Shown piece after piece: positions 1 to 10,200 of a DNA stretch of 43,817 bases. Every line of letters starts with the position of its first letter. Position 1 is the first letter of the stretch. Origin of the DNA: Acidobacteriota bacterium (GTDB taxonomy: Bacteria; Acidobacteriota; Thermoanaerobaculia; UBA5066); the NCBI GenBank assembly GCA_030278895.1, contig JARXKK010000009.1, positions 1-43,817 on the forward strand, given 5' to 3'. The notes beneath the pieces were generated by a model. The model made no database searches. It worked only from the letters and a program-made list of their open reading frames with translations, and was not told where the DNA came from. Both the position numbers and the translations under genes were made by a program.

Positions 1-58
1 TAGAGCCGCGTGAGGATTTCGCGCGCTTCCACGAGCCCTGCAGTCTAACGGAGCCGCG

Positions 59-319
59 CTAGGCGAAGTGGTCGGCGTTGATCTGCTGGTAGTGCTTCCA
101 CTTCTCGGGGATGGTCTCTTCCGTGAAGATCGCCTTCACCGGGCACGCCGGTTCGCAGTTGCCGCACTGAATGCACGTATTGGGGTCGATGTAGAGCATC
201 GTCGCCCCGGCAAATCCGTCCTCGTCCTTTTTCGGGTGAATGCAGTCGACCGGACACACCTCGACGCAGGCGGTGTCTTTCGTTCCGATGCACGGCTCGG
301 CGATGATGTACATGCCCAT
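59..319 (-). CDS. 7Fe-type (3Fe-4S/4Fe-4S) ferredoxin
   Basis: An 86-residue electron carrier. Cysteines lie at 10, 18, 22 and 26, then at 49, 52, 55 and 59 (CIQCGNCEPACP). By comparison with Azotobacter ferredoxin I, Cys10, Cys18 and Cys59 would bind a 3Fe-4S cluster and Cys22, Cys49, Cys52 and Cys55 a 4Fe-4S cluster. The position of the fourth ligand of the first cluster is not cysteine (Thr13 region), which favours a 7Fe over an 8Fe protein. The start ATG follows a GGGAGGGAG Shine-Dalgarno stretch. The acidic C-terminal part is short, so this is the compact form of the family. It is divergent from the MFS transporter gene, and no partner oxidoreductase is visible nearby. The ferredoxin call is very safe; the exact cluster type is inferred. 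Confidence 0.95.
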   Translation of the reverse strand: MGMYIIAEPCIGTKDTACVEVCPVDCIHPKKDEDGFAGATMLYIDPNTCIQCGNCEPACPVKAIFTEETIPEKWKHYQQINADHFA

Positions 320-416
320 GGTCGGACTCCCTCCCCGCCCGTCAGGCTAGCACCGCGCGGTTGACGCGGGACGCGTCCGGCGCCGAAGATCCCCGGATCG
401 CCTTCGAGGAGGACTC

Positions 417-1670
417 GTGGATCTCGCCGAACGACTCCGGGTTCTCCGCACCGGCTTCACGCGCACGTTCTGGGTCGCGAACGTCCTCGAGCTGTTCGAG
501 CGTTTCGCGTTCTACGGATCGAAGGCGGTTCTCGCCGTCTACCTGAACCGCACCGTGGGCCTCGGGACGACGGGCAACGACCTCGTCGGAATCTACGGCC
601 TTCTCGTCTTCGGCCTCCCGATCCTCGCGGGCGTCGTCGTGGACCGCTTCGGGTTCAAGCGCAGCCTCGTCGCCTGCTTCTCGATCTTCTGCGTCGGATA
701 CACGCTCATCGGGCTCGCGGGCCTCCCGGCCGGTCAACCGTTCATCGACGCGCTCGGAAAGAAGGGCTTCGTCGTCCTCGCCCTCGTCGTGACGGCGATC
801 GGCGGCTCGCTCATCAAGCCCTGCGTCGTCGGGACCGTCGCGCGCACGACGACGGAAGAGACGAAGTCACTCGGGTATTCGATCTATTACACGCTCGTGA
901 ACTTCGGCGGCTTCTTCGGCCCGATCCTCGCGAGCGAGGTCCGGACGCGCTGGGGGATCGCGGAGGTCCTCCTCATGTCGGCGGCCGTCTCGGCCGCGCT
1001 CGTTCTCGGGACGCTCTTCTTCTACAAGGAGCCCGCGGGGTCGCGCGAGGGCCGCACGTTCGCGAAGGTGTTTTCGGACGCGGTAACGGTCCTGAAGAAC
1101 GCGCGGTTCATGACGTTTCTCGTGATCTTCTCGGGCTTCTGGATCATGTTCTGGCAGGTTTTCTACTCTCTGCCGTTCTACGTGACGGACATTCTGAAGA
1201 TCGAGCGGTTCGAGCTCCTCGAGACCGTGGACGCGCTCGGGATCATCTTTCTCTCGGTCCCCGCGACCGCGCTCATGAAAAAGATCCGCCCGATCCGCGC
1301 GATGGCCGGCGGGTTCGCGGTCGCGAGCGCGTCCTGGCTCGTGATCACGGTCACCGGGAGCTGGCAGGGTGTCGTCGCCGCGATGCTTCTCTTCGCGCTC
1401 GGCGAGTCCATGCAGGCGCCGCGCTTCTACGAATACGTCGCGGACCTCGCCCCGAAAGAGCAGACCGGCACGTACATGGGCTTCGCGTTCCTGCCCGTCG
1501 CCATCGGCGCGTTCGTCGCCGGACGCCTCTCGGGCTATCTGATCGAGCATTACCTCAAGGGGGGCAACCCGGGCGGGATGTGGATTCTCCTCTCCGCGAT
1601 CGGATTCGGGGCGACGGCCTGCATGCTCCTCTACGACCGTTTCCTCGCGCCGAAGAGAGCCGCCGCGTGA
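417..1670 (+). CDS. MFS transporter, POT/PTR-like
   Basis: A 417-residue inner-membrane transporter with about twelve hydrophobic segments. The first helix carries ELFERFAFYG (residues 25-34), matching the ExxER(F/Y) signature of proton-dependent oligopeptide transporters. VDRFGFKRS near residue 75-83 is the usual MFS loop 2-3 motif (GxxxDRxGRR). It is somewhat shorter than typical bacterial POT proteins (about 450-500 residues). Substrate is therefore uncertain: di/tripeptide uptake is a reasonable guess, but a general drug or metabolite MFS role is possible. The GTG start is chosen because GAGGAGGA lies a few bases upstream. The gene ends 1 nt before the GTG of the DUF2339 gene, so the two are probably co-transcribed. 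Confidence 0.85.
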   Translation: MDLAERLRVLRTGFTRTFWVANVLELFERFAFYGSKAVLAVYLNRTVGLGTTGNDLVGIYGLLVFGLPILAGVVVDRFGFKRSLVACFSIFCVGYTLIGLAGLPAGQPFIDALGKKGFVVLALVVTAIGGSLIKPCVVGTVARTTTEETKSLGYSIYYTLVNFGGFFGPILASEVRTRWGIAEVLLMSAAVSAALVLGTLFFYKEPAGSREGRTFAKVFSDAVTVLKNARFMTFLVIFSGFWIMFWQVFYSLPFYVTDILKIERFELLETVDALGIIFLSVPATALMKKIRPIRAMAGGFAVASASWLVITVTGSWQGVVAAMLLFALGESMQAPRFYEYVADLAPKEQTGTYMGFAFLPVAIGAFVAGRLSGYLIEHYLKGGNPGGMWILLSAIGFGATACMLLYDRFLAPKRAAA

Positions 1671-1671
1671 C

Positions 1672-4293
1672 GTGATCTCCCTCGTCGCGTTCCTCGCCGC
1701 CATCGTCGCCATTGGGCTCTTCGTGTGGCTGCGCGAGAAGGTCGAGCGGCTGGAGAGAGAAGTCCGAAGACTTTCTGCTCCCGAGCAGGCCGCGACTGAG
1801 GCCCCATCGCCGGACGCCCCGCCGGTCTCCTATCCAGTCCCGCCGGTCGCCTTCGCGCCACCGCTCGTTACCCCTTTTAAGCAAAGCGCCGACGCCGATG
1901 CTCCGCCCGAGCCGCGCGGCGTGGACTGGGAAGGCTTCGTCGGCGTGAAGCTGTTTTCCTGGACGGCGGGCATCTTCCTGACGCTCGGCGCGATCTTCTT
2001 CCTGCGCTATTCCATCGAGCGCGGGTGGCTCTCACCGCCGATCCAGATGGCGATCGGCCTCCTCGCGGGCCTTTCGATCCTCATCGCTTGCGAGTTGAAG
2101 GCCGCGCAGCGTTACGCGGTGACCGCGACGGCTCTCGCCGCGGCGGGCCTCGCGATCCTCTTCGCGACGTTCTACGCCGCGCACGCGCGCTGGGACCTGC
2201 TCGGTCTCCTTCCGACGTTCGTCGCGCTCGCGCTCGTCGCCGCGCTCGCCGTCGCGCTCTCCGTGCGGCACGACTCCGCCTTCATTGCGGGGCTGGGCCT
2301 TCTGGGCGGCTTCGCGACGCCCGCGCTCCTTGGAACTGGAGAGGACCGGCCCGGAGCGCTCCTCTCGTACCTCCTCCTCCTAAATGGAGGGCTCGCCTGG
2401 GCTGCCGTGAAAAGGCGCTGGATCTTCCTGCCGGTTGCGAGCCTCGCGCTCACGTTGCTGTTCGCGCTTTCCCTCGCGACGAAGCCCGACGACGGCAGCC
2501 TGTGGCCGATTCTCTTCGGCTTTCTCCTTCTCCTCGACGCCGGCCTCCTGGTGTTCGCGGCAGTCCGCGATGCGCCGCCCCTCCACGTCATGGCGGGTCT
2601 CGCGACGCTCGTCGTCCTCGGGGCGTGGTTCGTGCGCTCGGCGACGCCGGATCTGCTCGGGCCGGGCCTCGCCGCGGCCGCGGCCTTCGGGATCTTCTAT
2701 TTCGTCGCACCGGCGGTCGCGGCGCGCGTCCGCCCGCCGGGTGCGATTCCCGGCGCCGCCGCGCACCTCGGCCTTCTCGGGTCTTTCCTGATCCTCTTCG
2801 TCGCGTCCCAGCGCAGCCTCTCGTCCCCCCCGGACCCGCGGGCCGCGATCGCGCTCGGACTTCTCGTGGCCACCGGAGCGTGGGTCGCGGCGCGACGCGG
2901 GCCCGCCCGGCTGCAGGTCGCGTCGCTCGCGCTTGCCTCCTTCGTGCCCCTCGTGCTGACCGTCGTGGCGACGAACGCGCCGGGGCCCGTTCGCACGCTC
3001 GGCGCGGCCGCGGCGATTGCGCTCTTCGGCGTGGCGGCGTGGGTGTGGAAGGAAGACCGCGCCTTCGCCCTCGGGGCGGCGGTCGCGCTTTTCCTGGCCC
3101 AGGCGGTGGCGATCTTCGTCTCGTTCGCGCACGGCGCGCCGCCGTTCCGCGCCCTTCTCGCGGCGCACATCGTGTTTCTCGTTGCGCTCCTCGCCCTCGC
3201 GGCGGGCTCGGGCGCGCAGGGGCTCGCGGTTCTCGCGGTGCTTCCCGCGGCGGCGGCCGCGTACGCATGGGAGGTCGCGCACCGGCGCGCGTACGGCCTC
3301 TGGAAGGACGAGCTCCTGCTCGGTGGCGCCTTCTGGGTCATCTTCCTTGCGTACCCGCTCGTCCTCGGGAAGCGCGCGGAACGGGCGAAGGAGCCGTACC
3401 TCGCGGCGGTTCTCGCGAGTGCCGTCTTTTTTCCCCTCTTCCGCACGGCTCTCGCCGACGCCGGCTACCGGGGCGTGATGGGCCTTCTGCCGCTTGTTCT
3501 CGCTCTCGGCCTCGCCGTGCTTCTCGCGCGTCTCCTGACGCTCGGCGTTCCGCCTGAAGAAGACCGCGGGCGCCTCGCCCTCGTGGCGGGCGCGGTCCTG
3601 GCGTTCGTCACGGTCGCGATTCCGCTCCAGTTCGAGAGGGAGTGGCTGACGCTCGGATGGGCGCTTCTCGGCGCGTCCCTCGCCTGGCTCTTCGGGCGCA
3701 TTCCGCACCGCGGTCTCGTCCTCTGGTCCGGGGGACTCTTCGCCGCGGCATTCCTGCGCCTCGCGATGAACCCGGCCGTTCTCACGTATCACCCGCGCTC
3801 CGCGGCGCCGCTTTTCAACTGGTATCTCGAGGTCTATGGCGTCGCGGCGGCGACGTTCTTCCTCGGGGCCCGGCTCCTGCGCCGCGCGGACGACGAAAGG
3901 GCGCGGAGGCTCGCGGACCTTCTTCCGGCAGGCGGCGTCGCCCTTCTCTTCGTGCTCGTGAACCTCGAGATCGCGAACTTCTTCGCGGAGGGCGCGGTGC
4001 CGGCGTTCAACGTCCTGTCGTCGTCGCTCGCCGAGGGCCTCGCCTACACGCTCTCGTGGGCCGTCTTCGCGATCGTGCTCCTCGTCGTCTCGATCGCGGC
4101 CGGGAGTAGGCGGGGCCGCATCGCGGCGGTCGTGCTCCTGGTCGTCACGATCCTGAAGTGCTTCCTCTTCGACCTCGCGCGGCTCGGAGGCCTCTATCGC
4201 GTCGCGTCGTTCGTCGGCCTCGCGATCTGCCTCGCGGCGGTCGCGGTGCTCCTCCAGCGCTTCGTGCTGCCCCGGAAAGATCCGTCGACCTAG
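1672..4293 (+). CDS. DUF2339 family polytopic membrane protein
   Basis: An 873-residue protein. It opens with a hydrophobic helix and a short charged, coiled-coil-like stretch (REKVERLEREVRRL), followed by a Pro-rich linker. From about residue 83 (WEGFVGVKLFSWTAGIFL) it runs as more than twenty closely spaced membrane segments to the C-terminus. The coiled coil, Pro-rich linker, 'W..FVG.K...W.G...L..G..FFLRY' block and very long multi-spanning body are the DUF2339 pattern. The biochemical function of that family is unknown to me. The GTG start lies 1 nt after the stop of the upstream transporter gene, implying translational coupling. It converges on the secreted protein gene with only a 9-nt gap. 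Confidence 0.85.
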   Translation: MISLVAFLAAIVAIGLFVWLREKVERLEREVRRLSAPEQAATEAPSPDAPPVSYPVPPVAFAPPLVTPFKQSADADAPPEPRGVDWEGFVGVKLFSWTAGIFLTLGAIFFLRYSIERGWLSPPIQMAIGLLAGLSILIACELKAAQRYAVTATALAAAGLAILFATFYAAHARWDLLGLLPTFVALALVAALAVALSVRHDSAFIAGLGLLGGFATPALLGTGEDRPGALLSYLLLLNGGLAWAAVKRRWIFLPVASLALTLLFALSLATKPDDGSLWPILFGFLLLLDAGLLVFAAVRDAPPLHVMAGLATLVVLGAWFVRSATPDLLGPGLAAAAAFGIFYFVAPAVAARVRPPGAIPGAAAHLGLLGSFLILFVASQRSLSSPPDPRAAIALGLLVATGAWVAARRGPARLQVASLALASFVPLVLTVVATNAPGPVRTLGAAAAIALFGVAAWVWKEDRAFALGAAVALFLAQAVAIFVSFAHGAPPFRALLAAHIVFLVALLALAAGSGAQGLAVLAVLPAAAAAYAWEVAHRRAYGLWKDELLLGGAFWVIFLAYPLVLGKRAERAKEPYLAAVLASAVFFPLFRTALADAGYRGVMGLLPLVLALGLAVLLARLLTLGVPPEEDRGRLALVAGAVLAFVTVAIPLQFEREWLTLGWALLGASLAWLFGRIPHRGLVLWSGGLFAAAFLRLAMNPAVLTYHPRSAAPLFNWYLEVYGVAAATFFLGARLLRRADDERARRLADLLPAGGVALLFVLVNLEIANFFAEGAVPAFNVLSSSLAEGLAYTLSWAVFAIVLLVVSIAAGSRRGRIAAVVLLVVTILKCFLFDLARLGGLYRVASFVGLAICLAAVAVLLQRFVLPRKDPST

Positions 4294-4302
4294 AAGACAT
4301 CC

Positions 4303-7149
4303 TCAGTTTTTCGCCGCGAGCATGGGGGGCGCGTAGAGCGGGTCGTTCGTCGCGTTGTCGATGACGCTCGCATAGGCCGCGACGAGACCGCCGGCGGGCG
4401 AGACGCGGATGACTCCCGCGCGGGGTCCGTCCCCGAGACCGCGGCCGTGGAAGAGGTCGTCGATCTGGATCCCTCCGGCGAGCGGGACGGGCGTCTCGAA
4501 GACGTCCCGGCGGACGCCCGACTCGTCGAAGACCTCGACCTTGACGCTGACCGTTCCGGAGCCGGGCGCCGCGCTGAGGTCGACGAGCGCGAGATTGGTC
4601 CGGAAGCCGGCGCCTCCCGCCGGAAGAAGAATCTCGAGCGACTCGCCGCCGCCCGCGGACTGGAAGGCGTTCAGGGCTGGAAGGAGGAGGCCATACGTGC
4701 CGCCGGAGGGGGCGAAGGTGTACGTCCGCGACGTGACGCGCACGCCGCCGGAGTCGTCGAGCGTTCCCGTCGTCTGGAAGCGCAGGCGGGCGACGCCCGA
4801 GAGGCCGAAGGCGGTGAAAAGGACGTCGCGGATCGTCTTGGACTCGCGGGGCAGGAGCGGAAGCGTGAGGAGCCGTTCGGACGTGTTCGCGCTCCACGGC
4901 TTGATCGCGAGCGTGACGGACTGCGTCCGTCCGGAGGGGTTGAAGAGAAAGAGGTCCGTCCGATACCGCGCGCCGTTCGCGCCGTCGGCGTGGACGACCG
5001 CGGGAATCGTGCGGGGGACGAGCGACGGGACGTCGGGCGGAAACCACGTCGGGTCGTTCGTCGCGTTGTCGATCGCCATGAGGCCCGCGATGCTCTCCCC
5101 GCTCCTGGGCGTGAAGAGGAGCGAGGCCGTCCTCCATGCCGGCGCGCCGAGCGCGGCGCCGAGATCGGACACCTGGCGCTGCCTCGACGCCGAGGTCGCG
5201 ATCGTGCCCTCGAGGGGCCCGGGCGCGCTCGAGTCCGCGGCGAGACTGAGGTCGGCGCTCGCGCCGCGGCCGCTCACGTCGGTCGCGACGAGATTCGTCC
5301 GGAACCCGTCTCCGAGGAGGCCCGCGGAGAAGCTGACCGCGAAGTTCGCGCCAAGCGCGGCGAAGACGTCGACCGCGCCGACGGACATCCCATACGTGCC
5401 GCCGCCGGCGGCCGCCGTGTACGTGCGGCTCGTCGCCTCGATCGACCTCGTGCCCTCGGGCACGAGGAGGATCGCGCCCGAGCCGGCCTCGAGACCGAAG
5501 AGGGACGCGAGAACGTCGGGATACGTCGCGACGGATGAAGCGGGGACGAGGACGCTGCGGTCCGGGGCGGCCGGAGGCGCGTCGATGTTCGGGAGGAACC
5601 GCAGGACGACCGACACGGGCTCGGGATCAGGATTTCGGAGCACGAGGTCCGTCCGCCAGCGGCTGAGGTTGATTCCGTTCGACCGCGCGGCCGCCGGGAT
5701 GACGAGGCGCTGGCGCAGCGAGGCGCGCACGACGCCCCACTCCTGCACGACGTCGCCGCCGCCTCCGGCGCCGGAGGGCCCGCCCGGGGGAGGCCCCGCG
5801 AACCAGCCGTAGGAAGAGCCGGAATTGAACAGGAACGGCGCGCCGGCCGCGGCCGCGTCGACGTCGAGATGGACGAAGCCCTTGGAGGTCGTCTCCTGGA
5901 GGAAGAGCTCGTCGTAAGACGACGGCGCGGGCGCGCCCACGTTCCAGATCGCGAGCGCGGGGTCCTTGAAGATGCGCTGGTCGACTTGCGGGCGCGGGCG
6001 GTGAACCTGGACGAGGAGGCGCGTTCCGGAGACCGCGGCGTGAAGCGCCTCGACCTCCGGCCGCGTCACGTCGCGCCACGCCTCGACGAGGCCGCCCGCG
6101 GGAGTGTGCGAAGAGAGAATCGTGGGCCCGACTCCACGCTGCAGGACCCATGCGCCTGAGAAGTCTGCCGTGGGGACTGCGAAGAGATCGATCGCGTTCA
6201 GGCTCGAAGTCCCGGCGATTTCCCGGATTCCACCTCCCGCCGCGCGGACGACCGAGCGCGGCGACAAGAGGGCGATAGCGTAGCCCCATGCGACGTTCAG
6301 GTAGGCGCCTCCGTCCGGCGTGATCCACCCATCGCTCGCCCCGTACGCCGAGGTCCCTGCGGGTAGGGGGGCGAGGAGGCTCAGCGTTCCGTCCAGAGCG
6401 GTGGTCCAGACACCGAAGGCCAGGAAGGTTCCGGGCCCGGGTCCGGCCGAGACGGGCTGACCGACGAACAGGGCGCGGCGGCCCTCGCGGTCCGATCCGA
6501 GGAGGATCGTGCTGGCGCCGGCGGCAACGAGACGGCGCGCGGAGCCGTCGGCGCCGACCGCCCAGATCTCCCAGCCCGTGTTGGCGTAAAGGGAGATGAT
6601 GAACGGAGCCTCGGCGGAACCCGGCAGCAGGGAGGCGCCCCGCCCGTTCACGAGCGGCCCGCCGACGTCGATCTGGGACCCGCTTCCTACCGCGACGCGG
6701 GGAAGCGCGGCCACCTCGGTCCACACCGTGCCGCCGTCGCGGCTGAAGAGGTTGCGGATGGCGGTATTCGGAGGGTCGGAGACCGAGTACCCATTGGCGT
6801 AGAGAAAGAGTGGGCCGTTTTCCGCCTCGAAGGCGGCGACGGAAGAGAACGTCCCGGGCGCGCCGCCGGGCGTGACGTCCCGTGGCTCCTCGAGACCCTG
6901 CGTGTCGTACACGACGAGCCGCGACAGCGTCTGGAAGCAGGAGAGGCAGCTCGGCCCCGAGTTGGGGTAGGCGACGGACACCTGCTCGACGAGGAGCGTG
7001 TGGCGGTTCGACCTTCTCTGGACGGCGGGAGTCGCCTGCCGGCTCGTGATCGGGGCATACGAGATGACGCGCGCCTCCGCGACGGCTCCGCATGCGAGGA
7101 GGAGGAACGACGCAAGGGCCACGGCGGGGCGAGGCTGGATGTTCGTCAT
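4303..7149 (-). CDS. large secreted protein with repeated FRTDL/FRTNL modules
   Basis: A 948-residue exported protein. Residues 1-26 form a signal peptide ending near AVAEA. The first half (about 30-480) looks like a BNR/propeller-type beta fold, with repeated hydrophobic strands and short GG.W or DG turns, but no family is certain. The second half holds two pairs of similar modules beginning RWRTDLVLRNP, GFRTNLVATDV, YRTDLFLFNP and GFRTNLALVDL, each followed by beta-strand-rich sequence and an 'SRTYT...GGTYG' block. The same modules occur in the next gene (7235-10486), so the two are paralogous in their C-terminal parts. AGGAG lies 7 nt before the ATG. Surface display or secretion is inferred; no enzymatic motif was seen. 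Confidence 0.8.
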   Translation of the reverse strand: MTNIQPRPAVALASFLLLACGAVAEARVISYAPITSRQATPAVQRRSNRHTLLVEQVSVAYPNSGPSCLSCFQTLSRLVVYDTQGLEEPRDVTPGGAPGTFSSVAAFEAENGPLFLYANGYSVSDPPNTAIRNLFSRDGGTVWTEVAALPRVAVGSGSQIDVGGPLVNGRGASLLPGSAEAPFIISLYANTGWEIWAVGADGSARRLVAAGASTILLGSDREGRRALFVGQPVSAGPGPGTFLAFGVWTTALDGTLSLLAPLPAGTSAYGASDGWITPDGGAYLNVAWGYAIALLSPRSVVRAAGGGIREIAGTSSLNAIDLFAVPTADFSGAWVLQRGVGPTILSSHTPAGGLVEAWRDVTRPEVEALHAAVSGTRLLVQVHRPRPQVDQRIFKDPALAIWNVGAPAPSSYDELFLQETTSKGFVHLDVDAAAAGAPFLFNSGSSYGWFAGPPPGGPSGAGGGGDVVQEWGVVRASLRQRLVIPAAARSNGINLSRWRTDLVLRNPDPEPVSVVLRFLPNIDAPPAAPDRSVLVPASSVATYPDVLASLFGLEAGSGAILLVPEGTRSIEATSRTYTAAAGGGTYGMSVGAVDVFAALGANFAVSFSAGLLGDGFRTNLVATDVSGRGASADLSLAADSSAPGPLEGTIATSASRQRQVSDLGAALGAPAWRTASLLFTPRSGESIAGLMAIDNATNDPTWFPPDVPSLVPRTIPAVVHADGANGARYRTDLFLFNPSGRTQSVTLAIKPWSANTSERLLTLPLLPRESKTIRDVLFTAFGLSGVARLRFQTTGTLDDSGGVRVTSRTYTFAPSGGTYGLLLPALNAFQSAGGGESLEILLPAGGAGFRTNLALVDLSAAPGSGTVSVKVEVFDESGVRRDVFETPVPLAGGIQIDDLFHGRGLGDGPRAGVIRVSPAGGLVAAYASVIDNATNDPLYAPPMLAAKN

Positions 7150-7234
7150 CGGGCGCTCCTTCGAGAGCCGCTCCGTCCGAGAAGGCGCGGTTCACACGGA
7201 AGTGTCGGCCCGCGAGGCGACCTTTCCCGACCGA

Positions 7235-10200
7235 TCAGTATTCGGCGCCGGAAAACATCTTCAGGACGCTGCCGTCCGACGTTTTCGCGTCGTTCAGGAC
7301 CCCGTACGCGAGCCACGTGTCGTCGCCCGAGAGGCGCGTGACGATGGCGTACGCCGCCGTCGTTCCCGCGGGAACGCCCGCCGCGTCGAAGACTCCCGAC
7401 CACTGTGTCCAGTCGCCCGGCTGAAGCGTGACGGTGATCGGGTTTCCCACGGCCAGGGACGTGGCCGCGTCGTAAAGACGCACGGACAGGGCGAGGGCGG
7501 TTTCGGAGCCCCCTCCGAGGTGGACAACGGCCAGGTTCGAGCGCACGGAGGCGTCGCGCGTGAGGCCCGGCACGAGCGCCGACACGCGCGCGCCTCCCCC
7601 CTTCGCGGCGGCGGCGTATGCGACGCCGAACGAGCCGCCGGTGGCCGTGTCGGTGTTGGGAGTCGTCGTGCGCGCGATCGCGACCGTCTTCGGAGAGTCG
7701 AGCGTGCCGAGGTTCCGGAAGTCCACCGAGAGGGACCCGGCCTGCGCGCCCTGCGAGGGGGCGGGAATGTTGACGCCCTTCGACCTGAGGTACGCGATGA
7801 CGTCCGGAATCGTCGTCTGCTGATGCGCGGCGAGCGCCAGCGTGACCACCGCCACGCCGGCCGAGGACCCGAATCCCGGCGCCGGACGGTACACGAGGTC
7901 CACGGGCGTCGCGAAGTTGCCGTCGTTCGCGAGCGTCAGTTCGGTCGTGTAGTGGGAGCCCGCGGCGCCGAACACGTCGAGGACGACGGGGACCACGAGC
8001 TTGCGCGCGGCCGCGAGGCCGCCCGGCCTGTAGAGCGGCAGGATCGAGCCGTCGGACGTGACGGCGTCGTTCACGACGCCATAGGCGGTCCACGATCCGA
8101 TCCCCGCGGTCCGGGTGATCTTCGCGTAGCCGTACGCGCCGTCGGGCAGCCCCGCGAGGCCGAGAATCCCGTTGAACTGTCTCCACTCGCCGGGACGCAG
8201 GGTCGTCGCGATCGCCGAACCCGCGGCCGCGCCGCTCTGGTCGTACACCTGGATGGAGAGCGACACGTCCTGGGCGCCTCGGCCAGGAATGTGCCCCACG
8301 GCGAGGTTCGAACGGGATCCGCCCGGGACGCTCCTGAGTCCGTAGACCGCACCTTCGGACTCGGCGGCGTCGAGGTCCGACGGCGCGTCGAGGAACGTGC
8401 CGTAGCTGCCCGCGGAGCCCGCCGTGTAGGCGCGCGAGAACGCGTAGATCGCGTCGGTCCCGTCCATGGGAAGCGCCTGCGGGTTTCCCGCGATCCAGAT
8501 CGAGCCCGCGGTCCCCGAGGGAGAAGCGGTGATCGTCAGGCCCCGGTCGCGGAAGAACTGGAGAGCGTCCGGGGCGCGCAGCTCCGACCGCGGCGCGAGC
8601 GTGACGGTGACCGAGCCGTCACTCGACGCGAGAGGGAAATCCGGGGCGTGGATGAATCCGACGGTGACCGTCACGGGCGTCGACGCCCGGTTTCCGAGCG
8701 TGAGGTCGGACCTGAAGTGCGCGCCGGCGGCGCCGAGGAGGTCGAGGACGACGGGCACGTACTTCGTGATCGGCGTGGTCGACGCGAGGTAGAGACCGTG
8801 ACCCGACGTGCCCGCGTACAGGTTGCCCGCGTCTCCGCTCCGGCGCACGACACGCACGTCCACGCCGGGCGGAAGGCCCGTGTTTTCCGGCTGCCAGCCG
8901 CCACCGATCCGGCGCAGGACTCCCGCCTGGCCCGCGCCCGCGACCGCGAACCGTCCGTCCGCGTCGATCGACGAGATGAAGGCCGTGCTCGCTCCGAAGT
9001 CGTCCTCCCGCCACGCGCCCGCCGAAGCGGAAGAGGAGACCCCGCCGGAGACGGGCGCCGCGAAGAGCACGTTCGTATCGCCGCCGATCGCCTGGACGAA
9101 AGACGGCGCGCCGGGAATCGCCTGCCAGGCGCTCTGCTGGCGGACGAAGAAGCTCGATCCCACCGTGGCATAAAGCTTCACGCCCACCTCGCGAGTCGTC
9201 AGCACGCTTCCGTTCGTGGGCAGGCCGGCGTTGTCGGACGACCACGTGCTCTCCACGAGCCGCCACATCCCCGCATTCGGCGTGCCGCCGGCGACGGTGC
9301 CGTTGGAAACCGCCGCGAGCGAGCTGATGACGACGCCCGCGGGCAATCCCGCTTCGAGGACCGAGGGCGGGTTGAACACGTTCGGCCCGAGCGGCCAGGC
9401 GTACAGGTGGCAATTCGTCGTCGCATAGAGTCTCAGAGTGTCGGCCGTCATCGCCCGCACGTCTCCGCACCCGTCCGGGAGGAAGTTCGCATTGGGGACC
9501 ACGGCGATGCCGGCCCCATGCGCGCCGACGAACGTCTCGCCGATGACGGTCCTCACTTCGGAAATGGAGGCGGCGTAGAGCCCGGTTCCCGCCGCGATCC
9601 ATGAGCTCCCCGAAAGGCGGTAAACGGGGGCACCGGCCGTCCCGACGTAAAGATCGCTTCCCAGTTTCGCGAAGCTCTTCGCGGATGCGATGAGGAGGCC
9701 CGCATTCGCGGGCCCCCAGGCGCTCGCGCTCGAGAGAACTCCCGCGTCGGCGGTGGCGATCCACGTCGCGCCGGCAGCGTCGGTCACGGCGCGAACGTCA
9801 TGGACGCCGAAGCCGGCGACCGCGGTCCACGTGCCGCCGAAGAAGGAATAAAGCGTCTGCTCCGTGCCCGCGTAGAGCACCCCGCTCGCGACCCCGAGAG
9901 TTTGAACCGTTGCCGTGAAGGGAATCCCGCTCGAGATCGCGCTCACCGAGGAGCCGGCGTAGCGCGCGGCGCCCCCGCGCAAGCCCACGACGAGGTCGCC
10001 GGAGGAAACGCACGCCGCCGTCACGGCGCCGCCGGGGTTCGTCAGCGCCGTCCAGCTACCGCCAGCGCGTTTCGCGACCCCGATTCCGGCCGCCCACACC
10101 GCCGTTCCATCCGTCGCGAGGACCGACGGAAAGGTCAGACCCGTGGGAAGCGTCTCGGCGGCCCATGTTCCGTCGACCGCACGCTTCCACACCTTCTCGC

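Noticed and set aside
1-58. A gene fragment at the left edge
   Set aside because: No frame with coding character was found in these 58 bases; they are simply downstream of the ferredoxin gene.
2380-3792. A 470-codon minus-strand frame inside the DUF2339 gene
   Set aside because: Composition is the complement of membrane codons (Arg, Glu, Asp-rich) with no motif; a shadow.
6998-9604. An 868-codon plus-strand frame across the two secreted protein genes
   Set aside because: Very high Arg/Glu/Val content with no domain; it is antisense to two strongly supported genes.
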